Origin: UBA3206 sp963623875
GTDB lineage: Bacteria > Bacillota_I > Bacilli_A > Acholeplasmatales > Anaeroplasmataceae
Length of the DNA stretch: 16,126 nucleotides
Assembly: GCA_963623875.1 (NCBI GenBank)
Contig: CAVFNL010000038.1
Span: 1-16,126, forward strand
Reading direction: 5' to 3'
Positions 14,979 through 16,126 of the stretch are shown here, in pieces (position 1 is the first letter of the stretch; each line of letters starts with the position of its first letter). The position numbers and the translations under genes were made by a program. The notes beneath the pieces were generated by a model. That model saw nothing but the letters and a program-made list of their open reading frames with translations, did no database searches and was not told the DNA's origin.

Positions 14979-16026
14979 TTAATTCTTATGGTAAGGCCCT
15001 CGAGCCTTACCAATTTTTTTATTTGTATATTTTTTACTATTATATAAAATTGGAGAATCTGAATTTATAGTATACATAACTCTATTTCTCATTCTTTCAA
15101 AATTAGTTGAACCAAAAGAAGTTCTAAATAAAGTTTTGATAACTTTATTAGCACGTTTAATAGGCCCATAAGAAATTCTAATGCCATCTACTCTTGAAAA
15201 TGAATTTAATATTTCCCTTTTCCAATTTAATAATAGTTTCTATGCAGGTATATATTCTGCTATATGAAATGATTGAAATTTTCTAAAGTGGCACATTCAT
15301 TAAAGTTCCTATACTCATGTAGTAATTCATATGCAAGTTTTGACTCAGAATCAATAGAAAGCATATAATCAATAATTTCAAAACATGATATATATTGACC
15401 ACTACGAACTGTTTTGAACTTCTTATGTGATAGTTTAGTTAATCTTTAGTTAATAATCTCCAATACTTTTTAATTAGCCAATAATAGTTATCATTATGTT
15501 TTTTTAGATAACTATATTTTTTCATAACTTTAATTCTTGCATTATGAAAAAATTGTGTCAGGTTCTTTATAACATGAAAACTATTAACACAAATTAAAAC
15601 CTTTGGGAAGCACTTTTTATAAGATACGATAATTATCGTATAAATTCATTGAAAAGTATTTAAATGAATCTCTTTCGATAGGCATTTAAAAAAAAGTATT
15701 TCTCTAGATTGTTTAAATACTTTGAATCTAAAACGTCAATTATTTTCCTCAAAATAATTTCCACAAGAAGTACATTTATAGTCTCTTCTATAAAGTTTTA
15801 TGGTGATATTATTCTCTAAAGCAGAAGAATATATAATCAACTGAGAGCGTGATCCTTTAAGAACAACTCATTTAATGTAGCACATAGTGGTGGATTATTT
15901 CATCTTGTTTTAAAAGATGAATAAATATGGTATGAAAAGAATTGGATGTATTAAAGGCTTCATACGAATTAATCCATCAATACCTAAATGATCCAGGCCT
16001 AATCGTTTAATGGACTTGAAGTCCAT
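14979..16026 (-). pseudogene. ISL3-family transposase, broken by several frameshifts and stops
   Basis: Read on the minus strand, the remnant starts at the ATG at 16026 behind AAGGAG (16040-16035) and opens with MDFKSIKRLGL, which reaches a stop within about 40 codons. Pieces in shifted frames restore the family order. KLYRRDYKCTSCGNYF is the zinc-binding N-terminal region. VLICVNSFHVIKNL is the DDE core, with Asn where D is expected in VDSFH. KFKTVRSGQYISCFE and KLAYELLHEYR follow. The last open piece has the C-terminal ISL3 block ISYGPIKRANKVIKTL...FGSTNFERMRNRVMY, with Lys where the usual GxIEG glutamate should be, and stops at 14979-14981. An in-frame TAG precedes KLLLNWKRE. Losing both acidic residues and the frame means it cannot be active. 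Confidence 0.85.
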
Positions 16027-16126
16027 AATAAAAACTCCTTTCGACTATTTGTCTTTGCAAACATATTATATTGAAAGTGTCAAGATAAAATAAACCAGTT
16101 TGGTCAACTTTTTTTGAACCACTATT

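Larger units (their letters stand above)
14847..16120 (-). mobile_element. Decayed ISL3-family insertion sequence
   Basis: The element contains a broken minus-strand ISL3 transposase and spans about 1.27 kb if the ends are as proposed, within the family's usual size. The candidate ends are GGCTCTCTAAAA reading inward at 14847 and GGTTCAAAAAAA reading inward on the minus strand from 16120. They agree at about 10 of the first 19 bases, so the borders are uncertain. No target duplication is recognisable, and only six bases lie beyond 16120. It sits downstream of the rpsI terminator, where insertion would do no harm. Confidence 0.5.

Noticed and set aside
14989..15020. GC-rich hairpin TGGTAAGGC/GCCTTACCA with a T run as an independent terminator
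   Set aside because: It lies within the last codons of the transposase remnant (encoding Gly-Lys-Ala-Arg-Gly-Pro-Tyr), so coding sequence explains it. It could still stop + strand transcripts, but there is no + strand gene that needs it.
1..16126. CRISPR array, tRNA or rRNA genes
   Set aside because: No direct-repeat array with regular spacers and no cloverleaf or rRNA-like segment was seen on either strand.

Overview
The window is AT-rich, low-GC Bacillota-type DNA. It has strong AGGAGG-like ribosome binding sites, textbook sigma-A promoters, an rplM-rpsI ribosomal operon and SipW-dependent secretion signals. UGA is a stop and Trp is read from UGG, so this is the standard code rather than a Mycoplasma code. 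An uncultured gut Bacilli relative (Erysipelotrichales or RF39-like) fits, but that placement is inference. All intact genes are on the + strand; the only minus-strand gene is a decayed transposase.

Layout. (1) Positions 3-136: the last codons of an upstream gene, probably an AAA-ATPase-like/PD-(D/E)XK (DUF1703) protein, and its terminator. (2) 230-4384: an extended -10 promoter and two membrane-anchored GGDEF-EAL proteins. Both have degenerate GGDEF motifs. The first EAL domain keeps its catalytic residues and the second has lost key ones. (3) 4388-6829: a perfect-consensus promoter driving a membrane-anchored protein and a SipW-type secreted protein. (4) 6836-8043: a separate strong promoter, a 5' stem-loop, a Thr/Ala/Asn-rich SipW-type secreted protein and a strong terminator. 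(5) 8089-13765: a four-gene operon encoding a SipW-type signal peptidase with a coiled-coil tail, a membrane-tethered McrB/MoxR-like AAA+ ATPase, a DUF2357-like protein with a very long charged coiled coil, and a second SipW-type signal peptidase, closed by a terminator overlapping the last stop codon. (6) 13802-14826: rplM and rpsI with promoter, leader hairpin and terminator. (7) 14847-16120: a wrecked ISL3-family insertion sequence.

Proposed logic. Regions 2 to 5 look like one envelope or extracellular-matrix locus. Three exported proteins share a WLxGxDxDC motif near the C-terminus, two have signal peptides ending in TFAWF, and two dedicated Ser/His signal peptidases would process them. 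An AAA+ ATPase at the membrane and its coiled-coil partner replace the short tapA-sipW-tasA layout of Bacillus. The neighbouring c-di-GMP proteins would suit control of a sessile or surface state. The AAA+/DUF2357 pair resembles McrB and a McrC-like partner, but I see no nuclease motif, so a structural or secretion role seems likelier than restriction. This grouping is inferred from gene order and motifs only.
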